Source: Hyphomicrobiales bacterium | GTDB lineage: Bacteria > Pseudomonadota > Alphaproteobacteria > Rhizobiales > Beijerinckiaceae | NCBI GenBank assembly: GCA_900466745.1 | Contig: UBNE01000007.1 | Coordinates: 21,113 to 85,112, forward strand | Direction: 5' to 3' | Length of the DNA: 64,000 nt | In this document: in pieces, positions 52,712 through 61,400 of the stretch | How positions within the stretch are numbered: position 1 is the first letter of the stretch | How the letters are laid out: the number at the start of each line of letters is the position of its first letter | Made by a program: the position numbers and the translations under genes | Notes under the pieces: generated by a model | Databases searched by the model: none | The model's input: only the letters and a program-made list of their open reading frames with translations | What the model was told of the DNA's origin: nothing

Positions 52712-54130
52712 ATGAAGAAGGTGTTTGCCGGGGTCCGCCTCAAGCGCCTGCGGGAGGAGCGCGGCCTGACCCAGCTCGCGCTGGCGCAGGCGCTCGAGGT
52801 CTCGCCCAGCTACCTCAACCAGATCGAGAAGAACCTGCGGCCGCTGACGGTGCAGGTGCTGCTCAAGATCAACGCGGTCTTCGGCGTCGACGTGCAGCTC
52901 TTCTCGGAAGGGGACGAGGCGCGGATGATCGCCGATCTGCGCGAGGTCTTCGCCGATCCGGCCAATGGCGATTCCGTGAGCGTGAGCGAGCTGCGCGAGG
53001 TCGTCGAGAACATGCCCGCGCTCGGGCGGGCGGTGGTGGCGCTGCACCGGCGCTACCGCAACGCGCTGGAGCGGGCCGACGCCATGGCCGGCGAGCTCGG
53101 GCTCGGCAGCGGCGGCGAGGCGACCTTCAGGTCGCTGATGCCGCACGAGCAGGTGCGCGACTTCTTCTACGCCCACCACAACCATTTCCCCGAGCTCGAC
53201 GAGGCGGCCGAACGCATCTTCGAGGCGGCCCAGCTCAGGCCCGGCCAGGTGACGGAAGGGCTGGCGCGGCGCCTCGATCGCCGGCACGGCGTGCGCATCC
53301 TGCTCTCGAACGAGAGCCTGGGGCAGGCCCAGCGCCGCTACGACCCGAAGGAGCGCCGGCTCCATCTCTCGGCGCTGCTCGATCCGGGCCAGCGCGCCTT
53401 CCAGATCGCGACGCAGATCGGCTATCTCGAGCTGGAGGAGGCGATCGGGCGGCTGGCGGAGGAGGCCGCGGCCGGTTCTCCCGAGGCGCATGCGCTCGCC
53501 CGGATCGGCCTCGCCAGCTATTTCGCCGCGGCGCTGCTCATGCCCTACCGCGTCTTCCTCGCGGCGGCCGAGGCCGAGCGCTACGACATCGACCGGCTCG
53601 GCCGCCGCTTCGGCGTCGGCTTCGAATCCGTCTGCCACCGCCTGTCGTCGTTGCAGCGGCCCGGCGCCCCCGGCGTCCCGTTCTTCTTCGTGCGGGTCGA
53701 CCGCGCCGGCAACATCTCCAAGCGGCAATCGGCGACCGATTTCCATTTCTCGCGGGTGGGCGGCACCTGCCCGCTCTGGAACGTCTACGAGGCCTTCGCC
53801 CAGCCGGGGCGCATCGTGACCCAGACCGCGCAGATGCCGGACGGGCGCACCTATCTCTGGATCGCCCGCACGGTGAACGACGCCGTCGGCGGCTATGGCG
53901 ATATCGGCAGGAGCTTCTCGATCGGGCTCGGCTGCGATATCCGCCATGCCGGCCGGCTGGTCTATTCCAAGGGGCTCGACCTCGGCGATCCCAGCGCGGC
54001 GACGCCGATCGGCGCCGGCTGCAAGGTGTGCGAGCGGCTGGAATGCCCGCAGCGCGCCTTCCCGCCGATCGGCAAGCCGCTCGCCATCGACGAGCGCATC
54101 CACGGCTTCGTGCCCTACAACGCCGTCTAG
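52712..54130 (+). CDS. Short-chain acyl-CoA-type regulator (ScfR/RamB family), copy 1
   Basis: 472-residue regulator of the XRE/DUF2083 family. The N-terminal HTH is RLKRLREERGLTQLALAQAL, VSPSYLNQIEKNLRPLT. A middle region has the zinc-protease-like IrrE/ImmA-type fold. The C-terminal domain has clustered cysteines (GGTCPLWN, GAGCKVCERLECPQRAF) that may bind metal or an acyl-CoA effector. RamB, PccR and ScfR proteins control acetate, propionate and glyoxylate genes. GGAGGCGG precedes the ATG. Divergent from aceA, so its probable target is aceA and itself. Confidence 0.86.
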   Translation: MKKVFAGVRLKRLREERGLTQLALAQALEVSPSYLNQIEKNLRPLTVQVLLKINAVFGVDVQLFSEGDEARMIADLREVFADPANGDSVSVSELREVVENMPALGRAVVALHRRYRNALERADAMAGELGLGSGGEATFRSLMPHEQVRDFFYAHHNHFPELDEAAERIFEAAQLRPGQVTEGLARRLDRRHGVRILLSNESLGQAQRRYDPKERRLHLSALLDPGQRAFQIATQIGYLELEEAIGRLAEEAAAGSPEAHALARIGLASYFAAALLMPYRVFLAAAEAERYDIDRLGRRFGVGFESVCHRLSSLQRPGAPGVPFFFVRVDRAGNISKRQSATDFHFSRVGGTCPLWNVYEAFAQPGRIVTQTAQMPDGRTYLWIARTVNDAVGGYGDIGRSFSIGLGCDIRHAGRLVYSKGLDLGDPSAATPIGAGCKVCERLECPQRAFPPIGKPLAIDERIHGFVPYNAV

Positions 54131-54166
54131 GCATCGGGCCGGGGAGGCGCTTCCGCTGCGCCGGCC

Positions 54167-55099
54167 TCAGCCGGCGGTGCTGGAAACCGCGCGCTTGGGC
54201 CGCTCGTCGACCGTGAGCTGGAAGACGTCGGGACGGGCGTAGTGCCCGGTCGCATCGAAGTCGTACTTGCCGCGGGCGATCTGGCCCGGGTCGATCTCGG
54301 CGTAGAGGATCGTCTCGCCGGAGAAGTCGGGGCCGGCAAGGACGCGGCCGAGCGGATCGACGATGGCGCTGCCGCCGCGCATCATCACCGTCGCGGGATC
54401 GTCGCCGAGCGCCGATTCATGGTCGTCGCGATAGGCGCCGCGGGTGATGTGCTGGCAGGCGGTGAGCACGTAGCAGCGCCCCTCGAGCGCGATATGCTGC
54501 ATCGAGGGCAACCAAGTGTCGCGGTCGTCCGCCGTCGGCGCGCAATAGATGCCGACCCCCTTGGAGTACATGTGCATGCGCAGCATGGGCATGTAGTTCT
54601 CCCAGCAGATCACGGCGCCGACGCGCCCCAGCGCGGTCTCGTAGACCGGCATGGTCGAGCCGTCGCCGAACCCCCAGATCAATCGCTCGGCGGCGGTCGG
54701 CATCAGCTTGCGGTGCTTGCCGATCAGCCCCTTCGCCCCGTCGAAGAACAAGGCGGTGCAATAGAGCGTGCCGCCATCGCGCTCGATGCAGCCGATGACG
54801 GTGAAGAGCCCGGTCTCCGCCGTGGCCGCGGCGATGGTCGCGACCTCCTCGCCGTCGAGGCCGATCGCGGCCTCATAGTAGCGCCGGAAGGCTTCGCGGC
54901 CCTCCGGCTTGCGCATCCCGACCGGCGCGCCGAAGGACGCCCCCTTGGGATAGCCGCCGAGGAAAGCCTCGGGAAACACCGCCAGCTTCGCGCCCTTCGC
55001 GGCCGCCTCCCCGATCAGCTCGGCCGCCTTGCCGGCGGTCCTGAGCGGATCGTCGGGAAAGGAGGCGGCCTGGACGACGGCGGCGATGTAGCTGTGCAT
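54167..55099 (-). CDS. Nitrilase
   Basis: 310-residue nitrilase-superfamily enzyme, converting nitriles to acids and ammonia. The catalytic triad is E44 (FPEAFLGGYPKG), K131 (KHRKLMPT) and C165 (CWENYMP), in family order, with RLIWGFGDGS typical of true nitrilases. It ends in a short polar tail. It lies 117 bases after prpB on the same strand but may have its own promoter. The acid products of some nitriles are short-chain acids, which is a suggestive but unproven link to the neighbouring acid metabolism. Confidence 0.88.
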   Translation of the reverse strand: MHSYIAAVVQAASFPDDPLRTAGKAAELIGEAAAKGAKLAVFPEAFLGGYPKGASFGAPVGMRKPEGREAFRRYYEAAIGLDGEEVATIAAATAETGLFTVIGCIERDGGTLYCTALFFDGAKGLIGKHRKLMPTAAERLIWGFGDGSTMPVYETALGRVGAVICWENYMPMLRMHMYSKGVGIYCAPTADDRDTWLPSMQHIALEGRCYVLTACQHITRGAYRDDHESALGDDPATVMMRGGSAIVDPLGRVLAGPDFSGETILYAEIDPGQIARGKYDFDATGHYARPDVFQLTVDERPKRAVSSTAG

Positions 55100-55216
55100 G
55101 GTGTCACCCCTGCCGGAATGTCGGGACGGATCCGGTTGGCCGAGCATATCCGAGGATGGCGGTGCGGGAAGCGGCCATGCGGGAGGCAACCATGCACATC
55201 CCGCACGGTCGGATCG

Positions 55217-56152
55217 TCACGAGGCCTCGCGCTCCCGCTGGGGCATGCCCTCCGGGATGACGGTGGCGACGATCGAGGCGTCGAGCGCCTCGTAATCGGC
55301 GAGCCCGATGGTCTGGTAGAGCTCGGCGCGGGTCTGCATCTGCTCGACCATGGCATGGGTGCCGCCGTCGCGGGCCAGGGCGGTGTAGAGACGCTGCTGG
55401 GCCTTGTTGGCGACGCGCAGCGAGGAGACCGGCCAGATCACCATGCGGTAGCCCATGTCCTCGAACTCGTCGGCGGTGAAGAACGGCGTGCGGCCGAACT
55501 CGGTCATGTTGGCGAGCAGCGGGACGCCGGGCAGGCGGCGCGCGAATTCGCGGAACATCTCGGCATTGGTCAGCGCCTCCGGGAAGATCGCATCGGCGCC
55601 CGCCTCGACGAAGAGCCTGGCGCGCGCCACGGCGCCGTCCATGCCCTCGCTCGCGGCGGCGTCGGTGCGGGCGATCAGGTAGAGGTGGCGGCGGGCCTTG
55701 GCGGCGGCGGCGACCTTGGCCGCCATGTCGTGCGCGTCGGCGAGCTTCTTGTCGTTGAGATGGCCGCATTTCTTCGGCAGGAGCTGATCCTCGATATGGA
55801 CGGCGCCGGCGCCGGCCTCCTCGAAGACGCGCACCATGTGCATGACGTTGAGCGCCTCGCCATAGCCGGTGTCGCCGTCGACCAGCAGCGGCAGGCCCGA
55901 GGCCCGGGCGATCTGGCGGATGAAGAAGGCGACTTCGTCGACGGTGATGATGCCGAGATCGGGCAGGCCCATCGAGGCGGTCATCGCCGCGCCCGACAGA
56001 TAGAGCCCCTCGAAGCCGGCCGCCTTGGCCTGAAGCGCCGTCATGCCGTTATGGGCGCCCGGCAGGCGGGCGATGCCGCCGCGCTCGATCAGCGCCCGGA
56101 AGCGCCGGCCGGCGGGCTGGTCCGGGATTTCGGAGCCAACGAGATAAGGCAT
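55217..56152 (-). CDS. prpB: 2-methylisocitrate lyase PrpB
   Basis: 311-residue phosphoenolpyruvate mutase/ICL-superfamily enzyme splitting 2-methylisocitrate into pyruvate and succinate, the last step of the methylcitrate cycle. KKCGH is at residues 127-131, within the active-site loop, and VDGDTGYGEALNVMHMVRVF and EDQLLPKKCGHLNDKKL are typical. Third of the prpD-prpC-prpB run, 11 bases after prpC. Confidence 0.94.
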   Translation of the reverse strand: MPYLVGSEIPDQPAGRRFRALIERGGIARLPGAHNGMTALQAKAAGFEGLYLSGAAMTASMGLPDLGIITVDEVAFFIRQIARASGLPLLVDGDTGYGEALNVMHMVRVFEEAGAGAVHIEDQLLPKKCGHLNDKKLADAHDMAAKVAAAAKARRHLYLIARTDAAASEGMDGAVARARLFVEAGADAIFPEALTNAEMFREFARRLPGVPLLANMTEFGRTPFFTADEFEDMGYRMVIWPVSSLRVANKAQQRLYTALARDGGTHAMVEQMQTRAELYQTIGLADYEALDASIVATVIPEGMPQREREAS

Positions 56153-56163
56153 GTTTCTTCTCC

Positions 56164-57351
56164 TCAGGCCGCGCGCGCCGGGGAGGGCGCGCGTCCGCGC
56201 GCCTCGAGCGGCACGAAGGGCAGGTTCTCCGGGCCGACATAGTTGGCGGAGGGCCGGATGATCTTGTTGTCCTGCCGCTGCTCGATGATGTGGGCGGCCC
56301 AGCCCGAGGTCCGGGCGATCACGAAGAGCGGCGTGAACATCGCGGTCGGCACGCCGAGCAGATGATAGGAGACGGCGCTGAACCAGTCGAGATTGGCGAA
56401 CATCTTCTTGGTCTCGCTCATCACCGCCTCGATCCGGTCGGCGATCTCGAACATCTTCATCGCCCCGGCCTCGCGCGAGAGCCGGCGGGCCACCTCCTTG
56501 ATCACGGCGTTGCGCGGATCGGCGATGGTGTAGACCGGATGGCCGAAGCCGATCACCACCTCCTTCGCTTCGACCCGCCGGCGGATGTCGGCTTCCGACT
56601 CGTCCGCGTCGGCATAGCGCTTCTGGATGTCGAAGGCCGCCTCGTTGGCGCCGCCATGCCTGGGGCCGCGCAGGGCGCCGATCGCGCCGGTGATCGCCGA
56701 ATAGATGTCGGAGCCGGTGCCGGCGATCGAGCGCGCGGTGAAGGTCGAGGCGTTGAACTCGTGCTCGGCATAGAGGACGAGCGAGGTGTGCATCGCCCGG
56801 ACATGCTCCGCATTCGGCCGCTTGCCGTGCAGCAGGTGCAGGAAATGGCCGCCGATGCTGTCGTCGTCGGTCTCGACCTCGATCCGGCGCCCGTTCTGGG
56901 CGAAATGGTGCCAGTAGAGCAGCATCGAGCCGAGCGAGGCCATCAGCCGGTCGGCGATGTCGCGGGCGCCGGCATGGTTGTGGTCATGCGCCTCGGGCAG
57001 CACGCAGCCGAGCGCCGAGACGCCGGAGCGCATCACATCCATCGGATGGGCCGCCGCCGGCAGCGCCTCCAGCGTCGAGCGCACCGCGGCGGGCAGGCCG
57101 CGCAGGCCCGCGAGCTTCGCCTTGTAGGCCGCGAGCTCGGCCGCCGTCGGCAGCGTGCCGTGGACGAGGAGATGGGCGATCTCCTCGAACGCGCAACGCT
57201 CGGCGACATCGAGGATGTCGTAGCCGCGGTAGTGCAGGTCGTTGCCGGTGCGCCCGACGGTGCAGAGCGCGGTGTTCCCGGCGACGACGCCCGACAGCGC
57301 CACCGACTTCTTCGGCGCGGGCTTCGCCGGCGCGGTGCTTTCCTGGCTCAT
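56164..57351 (-). CDS. prpC: 2-methylcitrate synthase PrpC
   Basis: 395-residue citrate-synthase-fold enzyme joining propionyl-CoA and oxaloacetate. Catalytic residues lie in the usual motifs: [13 protein letters not shown] and [15 protein letters not shown], with DIQKRYA between. Length fits the short type II family to which PrpC belongs. GGAGGAC precedes the ATG at 57351. It lies 14 bases after prpD. It could have citrate synthase side activity, as is common in this family. Confidence 0.93.
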   Translation of the reverse strand: MSQESTAPAKPAPKKSVALSGVVAGNTALCTVGRTGNDLHYRGYDILDVAERCAFEEIAHLLVHGTLPTAAELAAYKAKLAGLRGLPAAVRSTLEALPAAAHPMDVMRSGVSALGCVLPEAHDHNHAGARDIADRLMASLGSMLLYWHHFAQNGRRIEVETDDDSIGGHFLHLLHGKRPNAEHVRAMHTSLVLYAEHEFNASTFTARSIAGTGSDIYSAITGAIGALRGPRHGGANEAAFDIQKRYADADESEADIRRRVEAKEVVIGFGHPVYTIADPRNAVIKEVARRLSREAGAMKMFEIADRIEAVMSETKKMFANLDWFSAVSYHLLGVPTAMFTPLFVIARTSGWAAHIIEQRQDNKIIRPSANYVGPENLPFVPLEARGRAPSPARAA

Positions 57352-57365
57352 CCTGTCCTCCCTTG

Positions 57366-58928
57366 TCAGGCCACGACGGAGAGCCCGGAGCGGGCCCCGC
57401 CATGGCTGGCGTTCCAGTCGAAGATGCCGGTCGCGCCCGTGCCCGGCAGGGCGGGGTCGACCGCGAAGCTCAGGCCCGCGAGATCGTTCGCATCGAGCCG
57501 TTCCAGCCGCGCGACCGCGCCGAGGAAGCGCTCCTGCTCGGCGGCGGAGACGATGCCCTCCGCCAGGGTGCGGAACTTCTCGATGTACTGGGCGCGGGCG
57601 AAGGGGCGGGCGCCGAGCGGATGCGCATCGGCGATGGCGAGCTCGTCGGTGACGGTCGAGCCGTCCGCGAGCGTCACGACGACGCGCCCGCCGAAAGCCT
57701 TCTCCTTCGGGTCGTGGCTGTGATAGCGCCGCGTCCACTCGGGGTCCTCGACCGTCGAGATCTTGTGCCAGAGGGCGACCGTCTCCGGCCGGTTGGCGCG
57801 CTCGGGCGCATAGGAGCGCTCATGGTGCCAGCCGCCATCCTCCAGCGCGACGGCGAAGATGTACATGATCGAATGGTCGAGGGTTTCGCGGCTCGCCTTC
57901 GGGTCCATCTTCTGCGGGTCGTTGGCGCCGGTGCCGATCACGTAATGCGTGTGGTGGCTGGTGTGGATGACGATGCTCTTCACCCGCGACAGGTCGCCGC
58001 CGGCCTGCCTGATCCTGGGGCCCATGCGGCGGGCGAGGTCGATCAGCGCCTGGCTCTGGTACTCGGCCGAATGCTCCTTTGTGTAGGTGTCGAGGATGGC
58101 GCGCTTCGGCTCGCCCTTTTCCGGCAGCGGCACATGGTATTCGGCCTTCGGGCCGGAGAGCAGCCAGGCGATGAAGCCGTCCTCGCCCTCCCAGGCCGGC
58201 GAGGGCGCGCCTTCGCCGCGCATGACGCGGTCGACGGCCTCCACCGCCATCTTGCCGGCGAAGGCGGGGGCATAGGCCTTCCAGCTCGAGATCTCGCCCT
58301 TGCGCGACTGGCGCGTGGTGGTGGTGACGTGCAGCGCCTGCTGCACAGCCTGATAGATCGTCTCCGCCGGCAGGTTCAGCGCCGCGCCGATGCCGGCGGC
58401 GGCGGAGGGGCCGAGATGGGCGATGTGGTCGATCTTGTGCTCGTGCAGGCAGATGCCCTTCACCAGATCGACCTGGATCTCGTAGGCGGCGGCGAGCCCG
58501 CGCACCAGCGCCGCGCCGTCGAGCCGGCAATGCTGCGCGACCGCCAGCACCGGCGGGATGTTGTCGCCCGGATGCGAATAGTCGGCGGCCAGGAAGGTGT
58601 CGTGGAAATCGAGCTCGCGCACGGCGACGCCGTTGGCCCAGGCCGCCCATTCCGGCGAGACGCGCCGGTCGGCCGCCAGGCCGAAGACGGTGGCGCCGGG
58701 CTTGAAGGGATGGGCCAGCGCCTGGGCGCGGGCGCTGGCGACCGGGCGGCGCGTCAGCGAGGCGGCGGCGACGGCGGCGTTGTCGATGATGCGGTTGCCG
58801 ATCATCTCGACCACGGCGGGCTCGACCGCGACCGGGTCGGCGGCGACCTCCGCGATCTTCCAGGCGAGCTGCTGCGGGCGCGGCAGGTTCTCGGCGGACT
58901 TATGGGTACGGACGCTGTGCTGCTTCAC
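57366..58928 (-). CDS. prpD: 2-methylcitrate dehydratase PrpD (MmgE/PrpD family)
   Basis: 520-residue MmgE/PrpD protein dehydrating 2-methylcitrate. It has the family features [20 protein letters not shown] near residue 110 and [20 protein letters not shown] in the middle, and [18 protein letters not shown] toward the C-terminal part. Translation starts at a GTG that overlaps the thioesterase stop (GTGA), so expression is coupled to it. No acnD-prpF pair is nearby, so PrpD (aconitase-independent route) is the type used. Confidence 0.92.
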   Translation of the reverse strand: MKQHSVRTHKSAENLPRPQQLAWKIAEVAADPVAVEPAVVEMIGNRIIDNAAVAAASLTRRPVASARAQALAHPFKPGATVFGLAADRRVSPEWAAWANGVAVRELDFHDTFLAADYSHPGDNIPPVLAVAQHCRLDGAALVRGLAAAYEIQVDLVKGICLHEHKIDHIAHLGPSAAAGIGAALNLPAETIYQAVQQALHVTTTTRQSRKGEISSWKAYAPAFAGKMAVEAVDRVMRGEGAPSPAWEGEDGFIAWLLSGPKAEYHVPLPEKGEPKRAILDTYTKEHSAEYQSQALIDLARRMGPRIRQAGGDLSRVKSIVIHTSHHTHYVIGTGANDPQKMDPKASRETLDHSIMYIFAVALEDGGWHHERSYAPERANRPETVALWHKISTVEDPEWTRRYHSHDPKEKAFGGRVVVTLADGSTVTDELAIADAHPLGARPFARAQYIEKFRTLAEGIVSAAEQERFLGAVARLERLDANDLAGLSFAVDPALPGTGATGIFDWNASHGGARSGLSVVA

Positions 58929-59392
58929 GACTGGGTTTCCTCGGATGGGCTGGAAACGGAGGAGGGGGAGGAGGGAATGCGGATCGGCCGGCCATTCGCG
59001 GCGACCGCGACCATTTCGAAGGCGCCGCGCACCGCCAGCCGCGTCTCGCCGGAGACCGGCGCTTCGGCGACCATGTCGACGGTGACGGTCATCGAGGAGC
59101 GGCCGACGCGCGTGACCTCGGCGGTCAGCTCGACGCGCTCGCCGACGCGCACCGGCTCGTGGAAGGCGACCTTGTCGGGGGTCGCCATGACGACGGCGCA
59201 GCGCGCGCGGCGCGTGGCGGCGACGAAGGCGGCCTTGCCCATCAGGCTTGGCGCATGGCCGCCGAAGAGCGTGCCGTCATGATTGGACTGCTCGGGAAAC
59301 ACCAACTCCACGAAGCGCGTCGGCGCCTCGCGACGTTCGCTTCCCTGTTCTGCCGCCATTGCCATGCCGCGGGCCCATGCGCTTGCAATCAT
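58925..59392 (-). CDS. Acyl-CoA thioesterase (hotdog fold, YciA-like)
   Basis: 155 residues if started at the ATG at 59392, or 144 from 59359. The motif [20 protein letters not shown] matches the acyl-CoA thioesterase hotdog family (YciA/Acot type), and [20 protein letters not shown] completes the fold. It is first in the prp operon and overlaps prpD. Hydrolysis of a CoA ester (perhaps propionyl- or methylcitryl-CoA) would fit the pathway but is inference. AGAAGA before 59392 is a weak ribosome site. Confidence 0.8.
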   Translation of the reverse strand: MIASAWARGMAMAAEQGSERREAPTRFVELVFPEQSNHDGTLFGGHAPSLMGKAAFVAATRRARCAVVMATPDKVAFHEPVRVGERVELTAEVTRVGRSSMTVTVDMVAEAPVSGETRLAVRGAFEMVAVAANGRPIRIPSSPSSVSSPSEETQS

Positions 59393-59401
59393 CGATCTTC
59401 T

Positions 59402-59490
59402 TCGCAATATCTGCGGAACTACCCTGCGATAAAGGGCTGAAATTGCGGAGTTTTGCGGAGACGGATCGGCAAATCTGCAAAGTTTGCGAA
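59402..59490. promoter_or_regulatory. Putative ScfR/RamB operators between prp operon and its regulator
   Basis: TCGCAATAT (59402-59410) lies beside the thioesterase start. TCTGCAAA (59474-59481) and TTTGCGAA (59483-59490) are paired one base apart, 26 bases before the regulator start. TTTGCGGAG elements occur in between (59450s). The same arrangement of TCGCAATAT and TTTGCGAA is found at 52611-52699. Confidence 0.6.
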
Positions 59491-59516
59491 GCGACCTTGC
59501 GCGAAGGAGCCGGGAC

Positions 59517-60938
59517 ATGAAGAAGGCCTTCATGGGCGTCCGCCTCAAGCGCCTGCGCGAGGAACGCCGGCTGACTCAGGCTGCGCTCGCCTCGGCGCTC
59601 GGCCTGTCGCTGAGCTATCTCAACCAGCTCGAGAACAACCAGCGCCCGCTGACCGTGCCCGTGCTGCTGAAGCTCAACGCCGCCTTCGGCGTCGACGTGC
59701 AGCTCTTCTCCGACGACGACGAGGCGCGGCTGATCGGCGATCTGCGGGAGGCGCTGACCGATCCCGCGATCGGCGAGCAGATCGCGACGGCGGAGTTGCG
59801 CGAGCTGGCGGCGAGCATGCCGGCGGTCGGGCGCGCGCTGGTCTCGCTGCACCGGCGCTATCGCAGCGCGCTGGAGCAATCCGCGGCGCTGGCGGCGCGG
59901 CTCGGCGACGATCGCCAGTCCGCCCTGACCTCGGCCGTCTCGACGCCGTTCGAGGAGGTGCGGGACTTCTTCTACGAGCGGCACAACCATATCGACCCGC
60001 TCGACCGCGCCGCCGAGGCGATCGCGCGCGAGCTCGGCGCCGCGGGGGGCCAGGCCGAGGCCGCCCTGATCGAGCGGCTGCGGGACCGGCACGGCATCCG
60101 CGTCGCCACCTTCCGGCCCGAGGGCGAGGAGGGCGGGCAGCGCCATTTCGACGTGGCCGAGGGCGTGCTGCGGCTGTCCTCGCATCTGGGAACGGGGCAG
60201 CGCGCCTTCCAGATCGCGACCCAGCTCGCCTTCCTCGAGCATCGCGACGCGATCGACGGGCTGGTCGCGACCGGGCGCTTCGGCGGCGAGGATTCCCGGC
60301 GCCTCGCCCGGATCGGCCTGGCGAATTATTTCGCCGGCGCGCTCGTCCTGCCCTATGGCGAGATCCTCGCGGCGGCGGAAGCCTGCCGCTACGACATCGA
60401 GCTGCTCGGCCAGCGCTTCGGGGTCGGCTTCGAGACGGTCTGCCACCGGCTCTCGACCCTGCAGCGGCCCGGCGCCCAGGGCGTGCCCTTCTTCTTCATC
60501 CGCGTCGACCGCGCCGGCAACATCTCGAAGCGCCAGTCGGCCACCGATTTCCATTTCTCGCGGGTGGGCGGGACCTGTCCCCTGTGGAACGTCTACGACG
60601 CCTTCGTCCAGCCCGGGCGCGTGCTGACGCAGGTGGCCCGCATGCCGGACGACCGTACCTATCTCTGGGTGGCGCGCTCGGTCTCGCGGGCGCGCGGGGG
60701 CTACCATCAGCCGCGCAAGACCTTCTCCGTCGCGCTGGGCTGCGACCTGCGCCATGCCGGGCGGCTGGTCTATGCCGACGGTCTCGATCTCGGCAATGCC
60801 GATGCGGCGACGCCGATCGGCGCGGGATGCCGCATCTGCGAGCGCCCGGCCTGCCCGCAGCGGGCCTTTCCCCCGGTCGGAAAACCGCTCCATGTCGACG
60901 AGCAGAGAAGCGCCTTCGCCCCCTATGCGGTGAAATGA
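59517..60938 (+). CDS. Short-chain acyl-CoA-type regulator (ScfR/RamB family), copy 2
   Basis: 473-residue paralogue of the regulator at 52712. The N-termini match closely (MKKAFMGVRLKRLREERRLT here, MKKVFAGVRLKRLREERGLT there), the HTH is LSLSYLNQLENNQRPLT, and the middle and cysteine-bearing C-terminal region is similar (GGTCPLWNVYDAF, GAGCRICERPACPQRAF). AAGGAG precedes the ATG. Divergent from the thioesterase-prpDCB operon, so it likely responds to propionyl-CoA or methylcitrate and controls that operon and itself. Confidence 0.86.
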   Translation: MKKAFMGVRLKRLREERRLTQAALASALGLSLSYLNQLENNQRPLTVPVLLKLNAAFGVDVQLFSDDDEARLIGDLREALTDPAIGEQIATAELRELAASMPAVGRALVSLHRRYRSALEQSAALAARLGDDRQSALTSAVSTPFEEVRDFFYERHNHIDPLDRAAEAIARELGAAGGQAEAALIERLRDRHGIRVATFRPEGEEGGQRHFDVAEGVLRLSSHLGTGQRAFQIATQLAFLEHRDAIDGLVATGRFGGEDSRRLARIGLANYFAGALVLPYGEILAAAEACRYDIELLGQRFGVGFETVCHRLSTLQRPGAQGVPFFFIRVDRAGNISKRQSATDFHFSRVGGTCPLWNVYDAFVQPGRVLTQVARMPDDRTYLWVARSVSRARGGYHQPRKTFSVALGCDLRHAGRLVYADGLDLGNADAATPIGAGCRICERPACPQRAFPPVGKPLHVDEQRSAFAPYAVK

Positions 60939-61057
60939 GGGGATGGCGCGCGGCGGGGCCTCGCGCGGTGTTGTCGAGCGGCCAAAAAGGGTTAGGGTCG
61001 CCCGCGCCGCGACGATCCCCGATCTTCACAGATGGCTGAAGAGCGCGAGACGACCTA

Positions 61058-61085
61058 TTGACAGGAGCGGGGCTCCAGATACTAA
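61058..61085 (+). promoter_or_regulatory. nrdA promoter
   Basis: -35 TTGACA (61058-61063), 16 bases, then TACTAA (61080-61085). The -35 is a perfect match to consensus. Transcription would begin just before the riboswitch. Confidence 0.55.
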
Positions 61086-61090
61086 ATGTG

Positions 61091-61272
61091 GTGGTCGACG
61101 GTCTCTCGAATCGCAAGATCGAGAGCCAAGAGGGAAGCCGGTGAGAGGCCGGCGCTGTGCCCGCACCTGTCAGCGGCGCGTTCGCATCCAGCGTAATGTC
61201 ACCGGGGCCGCAAGGCTGCGGAAAGACGGATGGGAACGACGATCCGCGAGCCAGGAGACCTGCCGCGACCCT
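61091..61272 (+). promoter_or_regulatory. Cobalamin riboswitch controlling nrdA
   Basis: The aptamer segments occur in order: GGGAAGCCGGTGAGAGGCCG, GTGCCCGCACCTGTCAGCGG, and the B12 box AGCCAGGAGACCTGCC (61249-61264). The outer stem pairs GGTCGACGG near 61094 with CCGCGACC near 61263. It lies about 130 bases before nrdA. High B12 should shut off this B12-independent reductase. Confidence 0.95.
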
Positions 61273-61369
61273 GGTTTATGTCCTCGGGTGGAGTGTCCCG
61301 GCGGAGCGTGTGACGGGTCGCGGTCCTTGCAGGGCCGTGTGCCTCCCGACGCTGCCGCCCGACCTTCGC

Positions 61370-61391
61370 CCCCAACATCTTGATCTTGGGG
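61370..61391 (+). promoter_or_regulatory. RBS-sequestering hairpin of the nrdA leader
   Basis: CCCCAA (61370-61375) pairs with TTGGGG (61386-61391), which is the probable ribosome site 9 bases before ATG 61401. The metE leader has the same element, CCCCA/TGGGG followed by TTGA. Confidence 0.6.
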
Positions 61392-61400
61392 TTGATGCCG

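Noticed and set aside
52580..54103. Extra 508 codons in frame upstream of aceA
   Set aside because: The stretch is antisense to the ScfR regulator. ICL homology begins near 52500, and the ATG at 52579 has a ribosome site, so it is not a fusion.
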